From Hydractinia symbiolongicarpus (Eukaryota; Cnidaria; Hydrozoa; Anthoathecata; Hydractiniidae), in assembly GCF_029227915.1 (NCBI RefSeq), contig NC_079886.1:13635001-13699000 (forward strand): a stretch of 64,000 nt of DNA, read 5' to 3'. Under the pieces are notes generated by a model. That model saw only the letters and a list, made by a program, of their open reading frames with translations, ran no database searches and was not told the origin of the DNA. Shown piece by piece: positions 1-9,286 of this stretch (its first letter is position 1; each line of letters starts with the position of its first letter). A program made the translations under genes and the position numbers.

Positions 1-266
1 GATAAACTTTCCACAGTAATTTCTCTGTCTTCTTTGTAGTTAATCCTCACATTTGTTTCCTCTAATATCGAACGCTAAAGAAAAGGGGCAAAAGCTCATT
101 TAATTAAGAAAATGCTGGCAGGAGAATTGTTTAATCTCCCTGTATCTTCATTCATGAAAAGAACACAAGAAGACATTCAGAACCAATGTGTGTCTAAATT
201 AACTTTCGCATGTTTCAAAATACCCTTGCCAGAACAGTCAAACATTGGATTAGGCTTATCACGGTT
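1..266. other. Unique sequence left of the satellite array, nothing recognised
   Basis: AT-rich single-copy sequence. A short open frame (112-345) runs into the first satellite monomer and has no recognisable domain, so it is not called as a gene. The satellite signature (gttcca, then acaggtgg, then tagtcctt) starts at about 267, which sets the boundary. Confidence 0.4.
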
Positions 267-3200
267 CCATGCGACCAAACAGGTGGTAATCAGTCTAGTC
301 CTTCAAGTTTTTAAGGACAACTGCGTTCTAAGTCGTTTTCATTAGTGTCAGGCCCTTAAGAGGCAATCAACCACGTGCTCAGGCATCTAAAGGCTTTAAT
401 ATTACAGCCTAGTAAGGAGTCTACACGTAAATCACGTGGTTCCACATGCCCAGACAGGCGGCCATTGCTCTAGTCCTTTCAACCTCAATCGACTACGATG
501 TATTAAGGTGCTTTCCTTAGGGCCAGGTTTCTTACGACGCTGCTAACTACGCGCACAGGCTTTTAAGACCTCTAATATGTTCTTTTACGGTCTAATAAGG
601 AGTCTTCACGTAAATCACGAGGTTCGACATGCCCAGACAGGTGGCCATCTGTCTACTCCTTTCAATCTCAATCGACTATGATGTATTAAGTCGTTTCCCT
701 TAACACCAGGCTGTTAGGAAACTGCTAACTACGTGCACAGGCGTTTTAAGTCCTGTAATATGGCCTTTTAAGATCAAATAAGAAGACTACACGTAAATCA
801 TGTTGTTCCAAGAGCGCAGACATGTGGCCTCTGATCAAGTCCCTTCAGTCTGAGTGGCCTACGGTGTCCAAAGTTGTATTTCTCAGTGCCAGGCCCATGG
901 AACGTCGCTAATTACGTGCACAGGTCTGCAAAGCCTGTAATATAGCCTTTTACGGCCTAATAAGAAATCTACACGTAAATTGCGTGTTTACACGAGCCCA
1001 GAAAAGTGGCATCGGTCTACTCTTCTCAATCTCAATGGGCTACGTTGTATTAAGTTATTTTCCTTAGCACTAGGCCCTTAGAACGCTGCTAACTACTTGC
1101 ACAGACTTTCAAATTCTGTAATATGGCCATTTACGGTCTAATATGGAGAATACACGTAAATCAATTTGTTCCACTGTCGCAGACATGTGGTCATCTGTCG
1201 ATTCCTTTCAGTCTCAATGGACTACGATGTATTAAGTCGTTTTCCTGAACGTCAGGATTTTAGGACGCTATTTACTACGTGCACAAGCTTTTAAAGCCTC
1301 TAATATGGCCTCTTAGGCCTAGGATGCAATATATTAAGTCCTTTTTCCTTTTTATGAGCGCTAGGGTAAATAAATAAATAAATAAATGAATGAATGAATG
1401 AATGAATGAATGAATGAATGAATGAATGAATGAATGAATAAATGAATGAATGAGTAACTACTTGCGCTAGGTTCTTAGGAAGCCAGGTTTTTAGGACGCT
1501 GCTAACAACGCGCACAGTATTTTAAGGCCTGTAATATCTCCTTTCAAGGTCTAATAAGTTGTCTACGCGACATCACGTGTTTTTACGTGCCCACATAGGT
1601 GGCCATTGGTCTACTCCTTTCAATCTCAATATGTTACGATGTATTAAGTTGTTTTCCTTACCACTAGACCCTTAGAACGCTGTTAACTGCATGCACTGGT
1701 TTTAAAGCCTTTATGTGGCCTTTTACGGTCTAATGAGTAGTCTACTCGTAAATCACGCGTCCTCACGTGCCCAGACAGATGGCTATTGGTCTAGTCCTTT
1801 TAGTCTCAAAATACATGCAATCTTCTAAAACCTGTAATACGGCCTTTTTACGGCCTAATAAGTTGTCTACGCGAAATCACGTGTTTTCACGTGCCAACAT
1901 AGGTGACCATCGCTCTAGTCCTTTCAGACTCATTGGGGTACGGTGTAATAAATCGTTCTCCTGAGCACCACTCACAAGAACACTGGTAACTACGTGCACA
2001 GGCCATGAAACCCTGTAGTATGATGTTTTACAGGTTAATAGGGAGTCTACGCGTACGTCACGTTGTTCGACGTGCCCAGAGAGATGGACATCGGTCTAGT
2101 CCTTTTAAGTCTTAATGGACTACGATGTATTAAGTCCTCTTCCGGAACGCCAAGCTCTTAGGACGCTGCTAACTCCTTGTAAAGACTTTTAAAGCCTGTA
2201 ATACGGCCTTTCACGGTGTAGTAAGGAATTTACGCGTAAGTCACGTGGTTTCACAGGCCAAGTCATGAGGCTACATTCCTAGTCCATTTATTCTGATTGG
2301 AATACGATGTATTAATTCGTTTCCTTCAGCGCCAGGACCTAACAAACCTGCTAACTACTTGCACAGGCTTTCAAAGTCTGTAATATGGCATTTTACGGTC
2401 TAAAAAGGAGACTACACGTAAATGATGTTGTTCCACGGGCGCAGATTCGTGGCCACCGATCTAGTGCTTTCAGTGTCAATGGGCTGTTGTGTCCCAAGAT
2501 GAATTCCTTTACGCCAGGCCCATGGAACGCCGCTATCTTCGTGCACATGCTTTTAAATCTTGTAATATGGCCTTTTACGGCCTAGTAAGGAGTTTATACG
2601 TAAATCAGGTGCGTCCTCGGCCGAAAAATGTGGCCATAGGTCTAGTCCTTTTAATCTGAATGGACTACAGATTATTCCTGCACGTCAGGCTCTAAGAACG
2701 CTGCTAACTCTTTGCACAGGCTTTCAAAGTTTGTATTATGGCCTTTTACGACTTATTAAGTAGTTTACACGCAAATCACATCGTTGCACGGGCCAAGGCA
2801 GGTGGCCATCAGTCTAGAACTTTCCATTTCAATGGAGTACGATGAATTAAGTTGTTTCCCTTAAGGCCAGGCTAATAGAACGTTGCTAAGTACGTGCACA
2901 GGGTTTCAAAGCCTGTGAAATAGCCGTTTACGGCCTAATAAGGAGTCTACATGTAAATGGCGTAATCCCACGTACCTAGAGAGGGGGCCAACGGTCTAAT
3001 CCTTGCAATTTCAATGGACTACAATGTATTGAGTCGTTTCCCTTAGCGTCAGTCTGTTAGGACACAGCAAACTACATGCGCATTCTTATAAAGCTTGTAA
3101 TATGGTCTTTTACGACCAGGTAAGGAGTCTACACATAAATCACGTGGTTCAAAGTGCCCAGACAGGTGATCATGGGTCTATTCTTATCATTATCAATGGA

Positions 3201-4910
3201 CTACGATGTATCAATTCCTTTTCCTGTGCGCCAGGCCCTAAGAACGCTGCAAACTACTTGCACACGCCATCAAAGTCTATAAGATGGCCTTTTAGCGCCT
3301 AATCAGTAGTCTACACATAAATCACGTGGTTTCACGTGCCCAGACAGGTGGTCATCGCTCTATTCCTTTTAGTATCAATAGACTACGATGTATTAAGTCG
3401 TTTTCCTAATTGCCAGGCCTTAGGAACACTGCTATCTACGTGCACACAACATCAGATCCTCTAGTATGGCCTTTTACGGCCTAATAAGGAATCTACACGT
3501 AAATCACGTGGTTCCACGAGCAAAGAGAGGTGGCCATAGATCTAGTCCTTTCAGTCTCAATGGACTACGATGTATTACGTTGTTTTCTGGAGTTTTAATC
3601 TCCTGGGACTCTGCCAACTGTAATATGGCTTTTTACGGCCTAATAAGGACTATACACGTAAATCCCGTGGTTCCACATCCTGAAACAGGTGACCCATCAG
3701 AACAGTCTTTTCAATATCAACGCACTACGATGTATTAAGGCGTTTTCCTGAGCGCCGGGCTCTTCGGACGCAGCTAACTACGTGCGAAGACTTTTAAAGC
3801 CTGTAATATGGCCTTTTGCGTATAAGAAACAGTCTACACATGAATCACGTGGTTGCACGTACCCAGTCAGGTGGTCATCAATACATTCTTTTCAATCTCA
3901 ATGGACTAAGATGTATGAAGTCATTTTCGTTAGCGCAAGGCCTTAAGAACCCTGCTAACTACATGCACACGTCATCAACCCTGTAATATGGCCTTTTACG
4001 GCCTAATAAGAAACCTGCACGTAAGTCACGTGATCCCACGAGCTGAGAGAGGTGGCGATCGGTTTAGTACCTTCAATTTCAATGGACTACGATGTAATAA
4101 GTGTTTTTCCTTCGCGTAAGGTTCCTAGGATGCAGCTAACTACATGCACAGTCTTATAAAGCCTGTAATATGGACTTCTTGCGGCATGATAAGGAGTCTA
4201 CACGTAAAACACGTAGTTTCACGTCCTCAGACAGGTGACCCACCAGAGCAGTCTTCTCAATCTCAATGAACTACGATTTATTAATTCGATTTACTGTGCA
4301 CCAGGGCCTAAGAACGCCCCTAATTACGTGCACACGCCATCAAAGCCTGTAATATGGCCTTTTACCGCCTAATAAGGAGTCTACTCGTAAATGACATGCT
4401 TCCACGTGCCATCAGTACAGTCTTTTCATTCTCAATGGACTACGATGTATTAAGTCGTTTTTGTGAGCGCCATGCCTTAAGAACACTGCTAACTACGTGC
4501 ACACGCCATCGACACCTGTAATAAGGTCTTTTACGGCCTGATAAGGATTCTATACGTAAGTCGCGTGGTTCCACGTCCTGAGACAGGTAGCCCATCAGTA
4601 CAGTCTTGTCAATCTCAACGGACTACGATGTATTAAGTGGTTTTCCTGAGCGCCAAGCCATTAGGACGCTGCTAACTACGTGCGAAGACTTTTAAAGCCT
4701 GTAATATGGCCTTTTGCGGCCTAATAAGGAGTCTACACGTAAATTGCGTGGTTCCAGCTGCCTAGGGAGGTGGCCATCAATCTAGCCCTTTCAGTCTCAA
4801 TGGACTATGATGTACTAAGTGTTTTTCATGAGCGCTAGGGTCTTAGGACACTGCTAACTTCATGCACAGTCTTTTAAAGCCTGTAATATGGTCTTTTACG
4901 GCATAATATA
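267..4910. repeat. Left satellite array, diverged 181-182 bp monomers
   Basis: About 25 head-to-tail monomers. Each contains recognisable blocks in the same order: cacgtaaatcacgtgg, a cagacaggtggcc block, tcaatggactacgatgtatt, aagtcgttttcct, gctaactacgtgcacag and gcctgtaatatggcctttta. It is the same family as the array right of 23822, but neighbouring monomers differ by many substitutions and small indels, so this side has not been homogenised recently. Open frames of 60-90 codons here are by-products of the repeat and are not genes. Confidence 0.9.
1367..1453. repeat. TAAA/TGAA tetranucleotide microsatellite
   Basis: A run of taaa units passes directly into a longer run of tgaa units inside a satellite monomer. 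The satellite continues on both sides. The transition suggests a point mutation in one unit that then spread by slippage. Confidence 0.9.
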
Positions 4911-4964
4911 CCCACTGTGAAATTCCAGTGTTTTGTATTTTCCTGCAGTAAAGTAAACATAAAC

Positions 4965-5918
4965 ATGGACGCCGAAGCTGAACCCAATAGAAATATTGGC
5001 AAGAGACAGTATTTGGTAACCTAATCACAGGCAGACCTAGAAAAATTTCCAACAAGGGAATCTTTCGGGAGGTCCCTCGCAGAAGGTTTTGATGCAGGAA
5101 CTGGAAAAGTGGAAGTTGACCATTGGTCTGTAGTAAAGAACTGCACCAACATGAAGGTTCGCATTATCACTGTGCATTAAAGTTGAGTGGTGTTAAGAAA
5201 TGGATAAGCGTTAAACGGTCTTTCGAGCAAAGATATGGAGTGGTCCTTCATTTTTCTGATTGTCATGATCATTATGTATCTGCGTATCGCTATACATGTA
5301 AAGAGGACAATGAAGTTGCCCATAGTCCTGGCCAGCCTGATTTACTGCTGTCGGTTCACCACAAACAAGAGCGTGCATAAGTGCGTGCCGTCGCAAGCGC
5401 AAGAGCAATGTGCACACCGGTGAATCCTCCAAATCTGGTAAAGTCCAAAGACTGGCTAATTTGGAGGTAGCTGATTTTGTTTTCAAGCATGGCGTACACG
5501 ACATAACTGAAATTTATGTCATGGCGGAGTATAGAAAGTCACAAGGTTCTTGTTCTCGAGAGCAGAGAAAAACATAGGTGAACTAATTAAAAAAACGTGG
5601 ACGATGAAAGGTGCAGCAAAACAAATGCAAAGGAAAAACATAAGCCGCATGGAGATGATTTCCCAGACTGTACAGCAGAGCTGTCCTGATAATTCTATAT
5701 GGCTTGTGTCTGCGATTGAAGTGCTGCAGCACAACTCGATCAGCCCCCACACATTTGCCGGGTACATAAAGGATTTGTTGGTAAAGGGTCGTGGTAAATG
5801 GCGCAATCTCATTATGGGGCCCTACAACAGTGAAGACGATCGAGAAACAGCTATGATGGACTCTCGCTGGCGAATTGTAGAATTTAATCATGTTTTTCCC
5901 CAAAGTGACCAGAAATAA
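4965..5918 (+). pseudogene. Broken Rep-like gene: HUH nuclease with remnant superfamily 3 helicase region
   Basis: No single frame covers the gene. A frame opening at ATG 4965 hits a TAA at 5022 but continues after it in protein-like sequence. The frame then shifts near 5120, again before 5428 and again near 5545. The second segment carries an H-Y-H metal-binding motif (codons at 5162-5170) and, about 40 residues later, Y-T-C-K-E-D (5291-5308). These fit Rep motifs 2 and 3 of HUH rolling-circle or rolling-hairpin initiators. The last segment (5550-5918) looks like the helicase-side half of such proteins, but the sequence jumps from a GKWRNLIMGP stretch to a C-terminal D-R-E-T stretch at about 5823, leaving no Walker A or B motif. 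The gene is therefore dead: one stop, at least three frame changes and an internal deletion. An HUH plus SF3 architecture suggests a parvovirus-like or CRESS-like Rep, or a transposon Rep. The family assignment is from recognition only. Confidence 0.55.
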
Positions 5919-6031
5919 ATAAAGAGCTGTTCAGCCTGCTTTAGTAAATTGGTTCAAATGGCAGAATGAGTATTTTTTAACATACATATATGAAAATACG
6001 TTACAGCACCGCATTTACTGTACACATTAAT

Positions 6032-6051
6032 AAAAGTATATATATACTTTT
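6032..6051. repeat. Perfect 20 bp AT-rich palindrome
   Basis: AAAAGTATAT followed directly by its reverse complement. It can form a short hairpin and lies just before the CAGTAACGTG cluster. Confidence 0.6.
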
Positions 6052-6061
6052 TTATAAAACT

Positions 6062-6212
6062 GCAGTAACGTGGTAACCTGTCGGAAACTCTATGTTTTTG
6101 TTATGATTTTGCAGTAACGTGTACAGTAACGTGTGCAGTAACGTGCGGTAACATGTGGTAATTTGTGTTACCATTTACATTTTGTTTTACATTATGAAGT
6201 TGCAGTAACGTG
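6062..6212. repeat. Cluster of five CAGTAACGTG direct repeats (iteron-like)
   Basis: Five copies of CAGTAACGTG, three of them preceded by G, lie within 151 bp on the same strand, with degenerate copies between them. They lie about 150-300 bp downstream of the Rep remnant, so they could be binding iterons of that element's origin. They could equally be internal repeats of the adjoining Tc1-type transposon. No functional claim can be made. Confidence 0.5.
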
Positions 6213-6385
6213 TGCAGTGAACCTTAGTTTATGTTAACGTTTACATTTGTTTACATTTTTAACTTTCCCAGCATTTCCCAAAACAACAAATAATCAAAAT
6301 ACAACAACAAGCCTTAGATATCAACATAATTATATATACAAAAAAAAATATGGAGCAATAAATAAGAAAGTTGTAACATAAAACC

Positions 6386-6894
6386 TTAGTACCGGATCCT
6401 CTTACCACGAGCTTTCAGTACCATTGTGATCCGTCTCGGCATACTTTCAATCAGGCCATTTATCTTTTCCAGCGGATATTCACGCATCGTTGTCTTTATG
6501 CGCTCTGAGAGTTCATCATTTGTCTCCCGGGTAATGTTATTGTTGAGGGGTTGTTGTTGTAATTGCCGGGAAACTTGATTGAAGAAATTCTCGATCGGGT
6601 TCAGGTCTGGTGATCTTGCAGGGTTTAGTAACACTTTGCTTTTTACTCGGGTATAAGCCCTGTGTGCTGCTGCGCTGTTTTGTCGGGGGCAATTGTCCAT
6701 GAGGAATCTTTGCCTTCTAGGGTCTGAACTGGCAACGATAAAGTTTATGTTTACCTGTCTTTCTTTGTTTCCCTTCGCTGTGCAACCAAATTGGAGTCCC
6801 TCTGAGCGTTTTCTTCACTTAGTGCTTTTGCTTGGTCATGAGGGTTAGTTTTGTACTGGAATCCCTAGCCATCCAGATAAAAGGCAATTCCATT
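6386..6894 (-). pseudogene. Tc1/IS630-type transposase, C-terminal half (split by the Polinton-like element)
   Basis: The open part (6386-6700) starts at a DNCP motif and has PDLNPIEN 30 residues on. The spacing from the Asp of DNCP to the Glu of PIEN is 34 residues, as in DD34E Tc1-type transposases. Upstream (about 6701-6894) the frame is decayed: the first catalytic Asp is still visible in an FYLDG motif (Asp codon at 6871-6873) but is followed at once by an in-frame TAG (6865-6867), and further stops and a frame change follow. At 6890-6894 the sequence meets the Polinton-like element. The remaining N-terminal half lies at 23018-23508, and the reading frame is continuous across the join when one target-site copy is counted. 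The gene is inactive. Confidence 0.85.
6890..6894. other. Left target-site duplication, CCATT (TCCATT if six bases)
   Basis: CCATT lies directly outside the left inverted repeat and again directly outside the right one (23019-23023). If the element is taken to end one base earlier on the right, the duplication is TCCATT (6889-6894 and 23018-23023), which matches the 6 bp usual for Polintons. Both readings give the same restored target within the transposase gene. Confidence 0.8.
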
Positions 6895-7197
6895 AGAGAT
6901 AGGAAAATACCAATGTTAGGACAGACCCCCTTAGCAGTTTCCTATCCCACGTTAAATTATAGATCATCCACGTCAAATCAACGATAGAAGAGTCGATAAA
7001 ATCCATGTGCACTTTACCACTTTACGTCAAATAAGCGGGCATGCTCTATAATATCTGTCCAAACAACCCTCCCCGGCCGTGTCCCCCGGGCCCCCTCCCC
7101 GTCCCATGGGTCCCTACCCACCCTCATCTGTCGTGCCTTATAATTTATAGTGTTATGTGTGTCTATAATGTCCTCTCGCCAGTGTGGTAATACCATC
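6895..7197 (+). repeat. Left terminal inverted repeat, about 303 bp
   Basis: This matches the reverse complement of 22716-23018 without gaps at roughly 96% by eye. Differences include a CAA/ACC cluster near 7061 and single changes near 6907, 6925 and 6960. Similarity stops at GATGG (plus-strand CCATC, 7193-7197). A 60-codon open frame is present in both copies but is not called as a gene. Confidence 0.92.
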
Positions 7198-7259
7198 AAT
7201 GATAATAAAACATAAATAAATAAATAACAACACGCAAGCAGTTTTTGTTATCTACCATC

Positions 7260-7417
7260 TGTCAATCAAACGCTTATAACAATAGGATTTTACATATTTT
7301 ACATACCAGAAAGTTGTTTACATAAGAAAAAAGTCAAAACGAAAGTAGCCGTTGCTAAGGATATTTGGTATGTAAGGAATGCATTGTTTCTCTATTGTTA
7401 TTCTGGTTTGATTGACA
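7260..7417. repeat. Nested inverted repeat, MITE-like or hairpin-forming
   Basis: Three pairs of arms are arranged concentrically: 12 bp arms at 7260-7271 and 7406-7417 (TGTCAATCAAAC and its complement), 10 bp arms at 7276-7285 and 7392-7401, and 10 bp arms at 7299-7308 and 7366-7375. The whole is about 158 bp and has no coding frame. It resembles a short inverted-repeat element (MITE) that landed between the inverted repeat and the first gene, but no clear target duplication is seen. A structured 3' region of the leftward transcript is the alternative. Confidence 0.6.
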
Positions 7418-7421
7418 TTTA

Positions 7422-7433
7422 ATTGACGTCAAT
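7422..7433. terminator. 12 bp palindrome ATTGACGTCAAT just past a stop codon
   Basis: A perfect palindrome that starts two bases beyond the TAA of the leftward gene ending at 7436, and contains the CRE octamer TGACGTCA. Its position resembles that of the stem-loops at the other gene ends of the element. It could also be a bZIP-type binding site. Either role is inference. Confidence 0.35.
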
Positions 7434-7435
7434 CT

Positions 7436-8629
7436 TTATCTAAACAAATACCATATGAAATAACCCGTTGTCATAACAATCACAAGAGCGATCTTCTCAT
7501 CTTCGTGTGTAGGAGGAGTATCTTTGTGGTAAGGTGCAGTAATGTGTTTATCTGTAGTATCCACGTGGTGTACGGTAATGTGTTTATCAGGATGGATATC
7601 AGGATGATCGGGTGTTACTGGCTTCTTTCTAGTTATCTTATGTGATTCAGCTGTTTTTTCAATAACATTGACCTTTCGATTAATACCGATGGTAAGATCC
7701 TCACCCGATATCAAAATCTTGTTGTTGTAACCCACCACACCGGTCTTAATTCTGAGATTCATGTCACTAGGTAACATATAAATACCTTGTCCAACCGAAT
7801 AATCAACCTTACTTGAAGCGTAGTTTAGCGTATCCTGATAACGTTTAATGTCCTCCTGAATATCAACCCTACGGTTAACAATATCCTCAAGGTTATTCAT
7901 AAAAACTCTTTGGGCGGTCAGAGCACTTGAATCATTACCGAGGATGGATGAGCGTGCCGAGGCTTGAGAACTAAGAACAAGATAGGCATAGGCCCTAACA
8001 CTGCTCGAGATCTTCACAAGGCCCGTTTTTGTAAATCCATCGGATTTTTCCACAATCCACCGTGTCATGGAGTCGTCCGAGAAAAAACTCAACCCGGGAG
8101 TTGGATAGTCTTTACGTCTTTTTTGATATGAAGTGAAAAAGTACTGACCTCTGTATTTCATGGGGTTGGAATCAACATCATACTCACCACATATTTTTAG
8201 AAATTCCTCATTTGAATAGGGATTGTCATATTGATTAAAACTATCTTCAAAGGGTAGAGGTGTCTGCAAGCGCTTAATGATTCGTCTAATGTGATAATAC
8301 ACATGAAAACGATATATCGACCTGACCATAGATCTACCATCCTTCAGGTGTTCGGAACTTACCCCACAGGCACTTGAAGCGCACCAAGTGGCGAAATTTA
8401 GCTGGGTTTGCCATAGTCTAAAAGGTTGATCATTCCAAATTCTCATACGTTGCGCGTTATGACTAAGTTCATAATTGGTAAAAATATTAGGAAAGGAAGC
8501 GGGGAAAGAGCCACTTTCAGACACAATAATGGCCTGTTTGTACAGATCCCTAGCGCCCAATATTTGAAGATCCAGCCCTCCATTTGGTTTATATGTCGCA
8601 TTCGGGTTATATCTGAAAATGTCATCCAT
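7436..8629 (-). CDS. Polinton-type protein of unknown function with C-terminal membrane anchor (397 aa)
   Basis: An open frame of 397 codons starting ATG at 8629, divergent from the penton candidate at 8668. Residues 1-340 read as a folded, mostly helical protein with many aromatics. Residues about 345-378 form a Pro/His-rich linker with DKHIT repeated. The last 17 or so residues are a hydrophobic segment ending in Arg, consistent with a tail anchor. I recall proteins of this kind beside capsid genes in invertebrate Polinton-type elements, but I know of no assigned function. Placement next to penton and capsid suggests a virion or virion-membrane protein. That is inference, and no enzyme motif is visible. 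Confidence 0.75.
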   Translation of the reverse strand: MDDIFRYNPNATYKPNGGLDLQILGARDLYKQAIIVSESGSFPASFPNIFTNYELSHNAQRMRIWNDQPFRLWQTQLNFATWCASSACGVSSEHLKDGRSMVRSIYRFHVYYHIRRIIKRLQTPLPFEDSFNQYDNPYSNEEFLKICGEYDVDSNPMKYRGQYFFTSYQKRRKDYPTPGLSFFSDDSMTRWIVEKSDGFTKTGLVKISSSVRAYAYLVLSSQASARSSILGNDSSALTAQRVFMNNLEDIVNRRVDIQEDIKRYQDTLNYASSKVDYSVGQGIYMLPSDMNLRIKTGVVGYNNKILISGEDLTIGINRKVNVIEKTAESHKITRKKPVTPDHPDIHPDKHITVHHVDTTDKHITAPYHKDTPPTHEDEKIALVIVMTTGYFIWYLFR

Positions 8630-8667
8630 TCTTTGATTTAAATATATTCACAATCTCTAATATAATA
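8630..8667. promoter_or_regulatory. 38 bp divergent intergenic region
   Basis: Only 38 bases separate the ATG of the leftward 397-residue gene from the ATG of the rightward penton candidate. It is AT-rich with atataataatg next to the rightward start. Any promoters for the two genes must overlap here or lie within the coding sequences. Confidence 0.5.
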
Positions 8668-9231
8668 ATGTATATCACAATAAAGGACGTAAATAGCGAG
8701 AAGAAAATCTATTTGTATCAACCGATAGACAACTCACATGGTACAAAGGAGGTTGCGATCGTGGAGACGTTTTCGGATAATGTTACATATGTAGTTACAG
8801 CTACAATAGATATACCCTTGGCTGATGGAGTTACCACGGTTAGGTTACCACAGGGTCAGCAATACACGGGGAGGGAGTTGAATTCAATCGTGAGAGGTGA
8901 TGTAAAATCAACACAACTAGCTAGAAACTCTAAGTTGAGTAAAATATTCAATCTAGGGGGTATAACGGAACTACATTTTAATCTTAATGAATTGGATAAC
9001 TCGTTAAATCTTAAAGATGGTGAATATAGCAACAACCTGATGACATATCATATATCCGAGTATGGTGGTGATTTTACATATATTGAACCGAAAAATCCGC
9101 AATATAAGAAACTAAAGAAAGGTTTACTTCAATCACTTACCATGAGAGTCACGGGTCAGGATGGTAAGGTGCTATGGGGTGGTATGAAGACAACAGTTAC
9201 CCTACACATAAGAAATACGGCGGACAGATGA
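8668..9231 (+). CDS. Probable penton / minor capsid protein (187 aa)
   Basis: First gene of the virion block, directly upstream of the major capsid gene, the usual position of the penton or minor capsid gene in Polintons. The 187-residue product is predicted to be rich in beta strands: alternating polar and hydrophobic stretches, a central GGITELHFNLNEL segment and a C-terminal strand VTLHI. This fits a single jelly-roll fold. It has no signal peptide or membrane segment. Penton proteins diverge strongly, so the call rests on size, strand pattern and position rather than a diagnostic motif. A structure prediction showing an eight-strand jelly roll would settle it. Confidence 0.72.
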   Translation: MYITIKDVNSEKKIYLYQPIDNSHGTKEVAIVETFSDNVTYVVTATIDIPLADGVTTVRLPQGQQYTGRELNSIVRGDVKSTQLARNSKLSKIFNLGGITELHFNLNELDNSLNLKDGEYSNNLMTYHISEYGGDFTYIEPKNPQYKKLKKGLLQSLTMRVTGQDGKVLWGGMKTTVTLHIRNTADR

Positions 9232-9286
9232 TACCATAGCATTAACCGAATTAAAGTAAAATAAAATAAAAGTAATATGGAATAGC
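9232..9286. other. Short AT-rich spacer before the capsid gene
   Basis: Fifty-five bases rich in aaataaaa runs separate the penton candidate from the major capsid gene. An upstream ATG at 9276 opens a three-codon frame (M-E-stop) just before the chosen capsid start at 9287. Confidence 0.4.

Larger units (their letters stand above)
5919..6385. other. AT-rich non-coding stretch with CAGTAACGTG repeats and a 20 bp palindrome
   Basis: No coding frame. It starts with an aataaataaag sequence just after the Rep remnant, which could serve as a polyadenylation signal. It then holds a perfect 20 bp AT-rich palindrome at 6032-6051 and a cluster of CAGTAACGTG copies (about 6062, 6111, 6124, 6136, 6202) with variants such as GGTAACATG. 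The right part is A-rich and reaches the transposase remnant. Confidence 0.6.
7198..7435. other. AT-rich gap holding a nested inverted repeat and a palindrome
   Basis: Non-coding sequence between the left inverted repeat and the leftward gene at 7436. It holds the nested inverted repeat at 7260-7417 and a 12 bp palindrome, both listed separately. No gene is visible. Confidence 0.6.

Noticed and set aside
1300-1515. A 71-codon frame rich in FIHS repeats.
   Set aside because: It is the translation of the TGAA microsatellite on the minus strand.
5211-5903. Minus-strand frames overlapping the Rep remnant.
   Set aside because: They are shadows of the plus-strand protein-like segments and show no motifs.
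6062-6212. Telomere-like or host promoter repeat.
   Set aside because: The CAGTAACGTG unit is not telomeric, the spacing is irregular and no host gene adjoins it.
7014-7199. A 60-codon open frame present in both inverted repeats (7014-7199 minus and 22717-22899 plus).
   Set aside because: It is open in both copies because the repeats are about 96% identical. The product is low-complexity (Gly/Arg-rich), the start overlaps the polymerase end, and the differences change amino acids freely.
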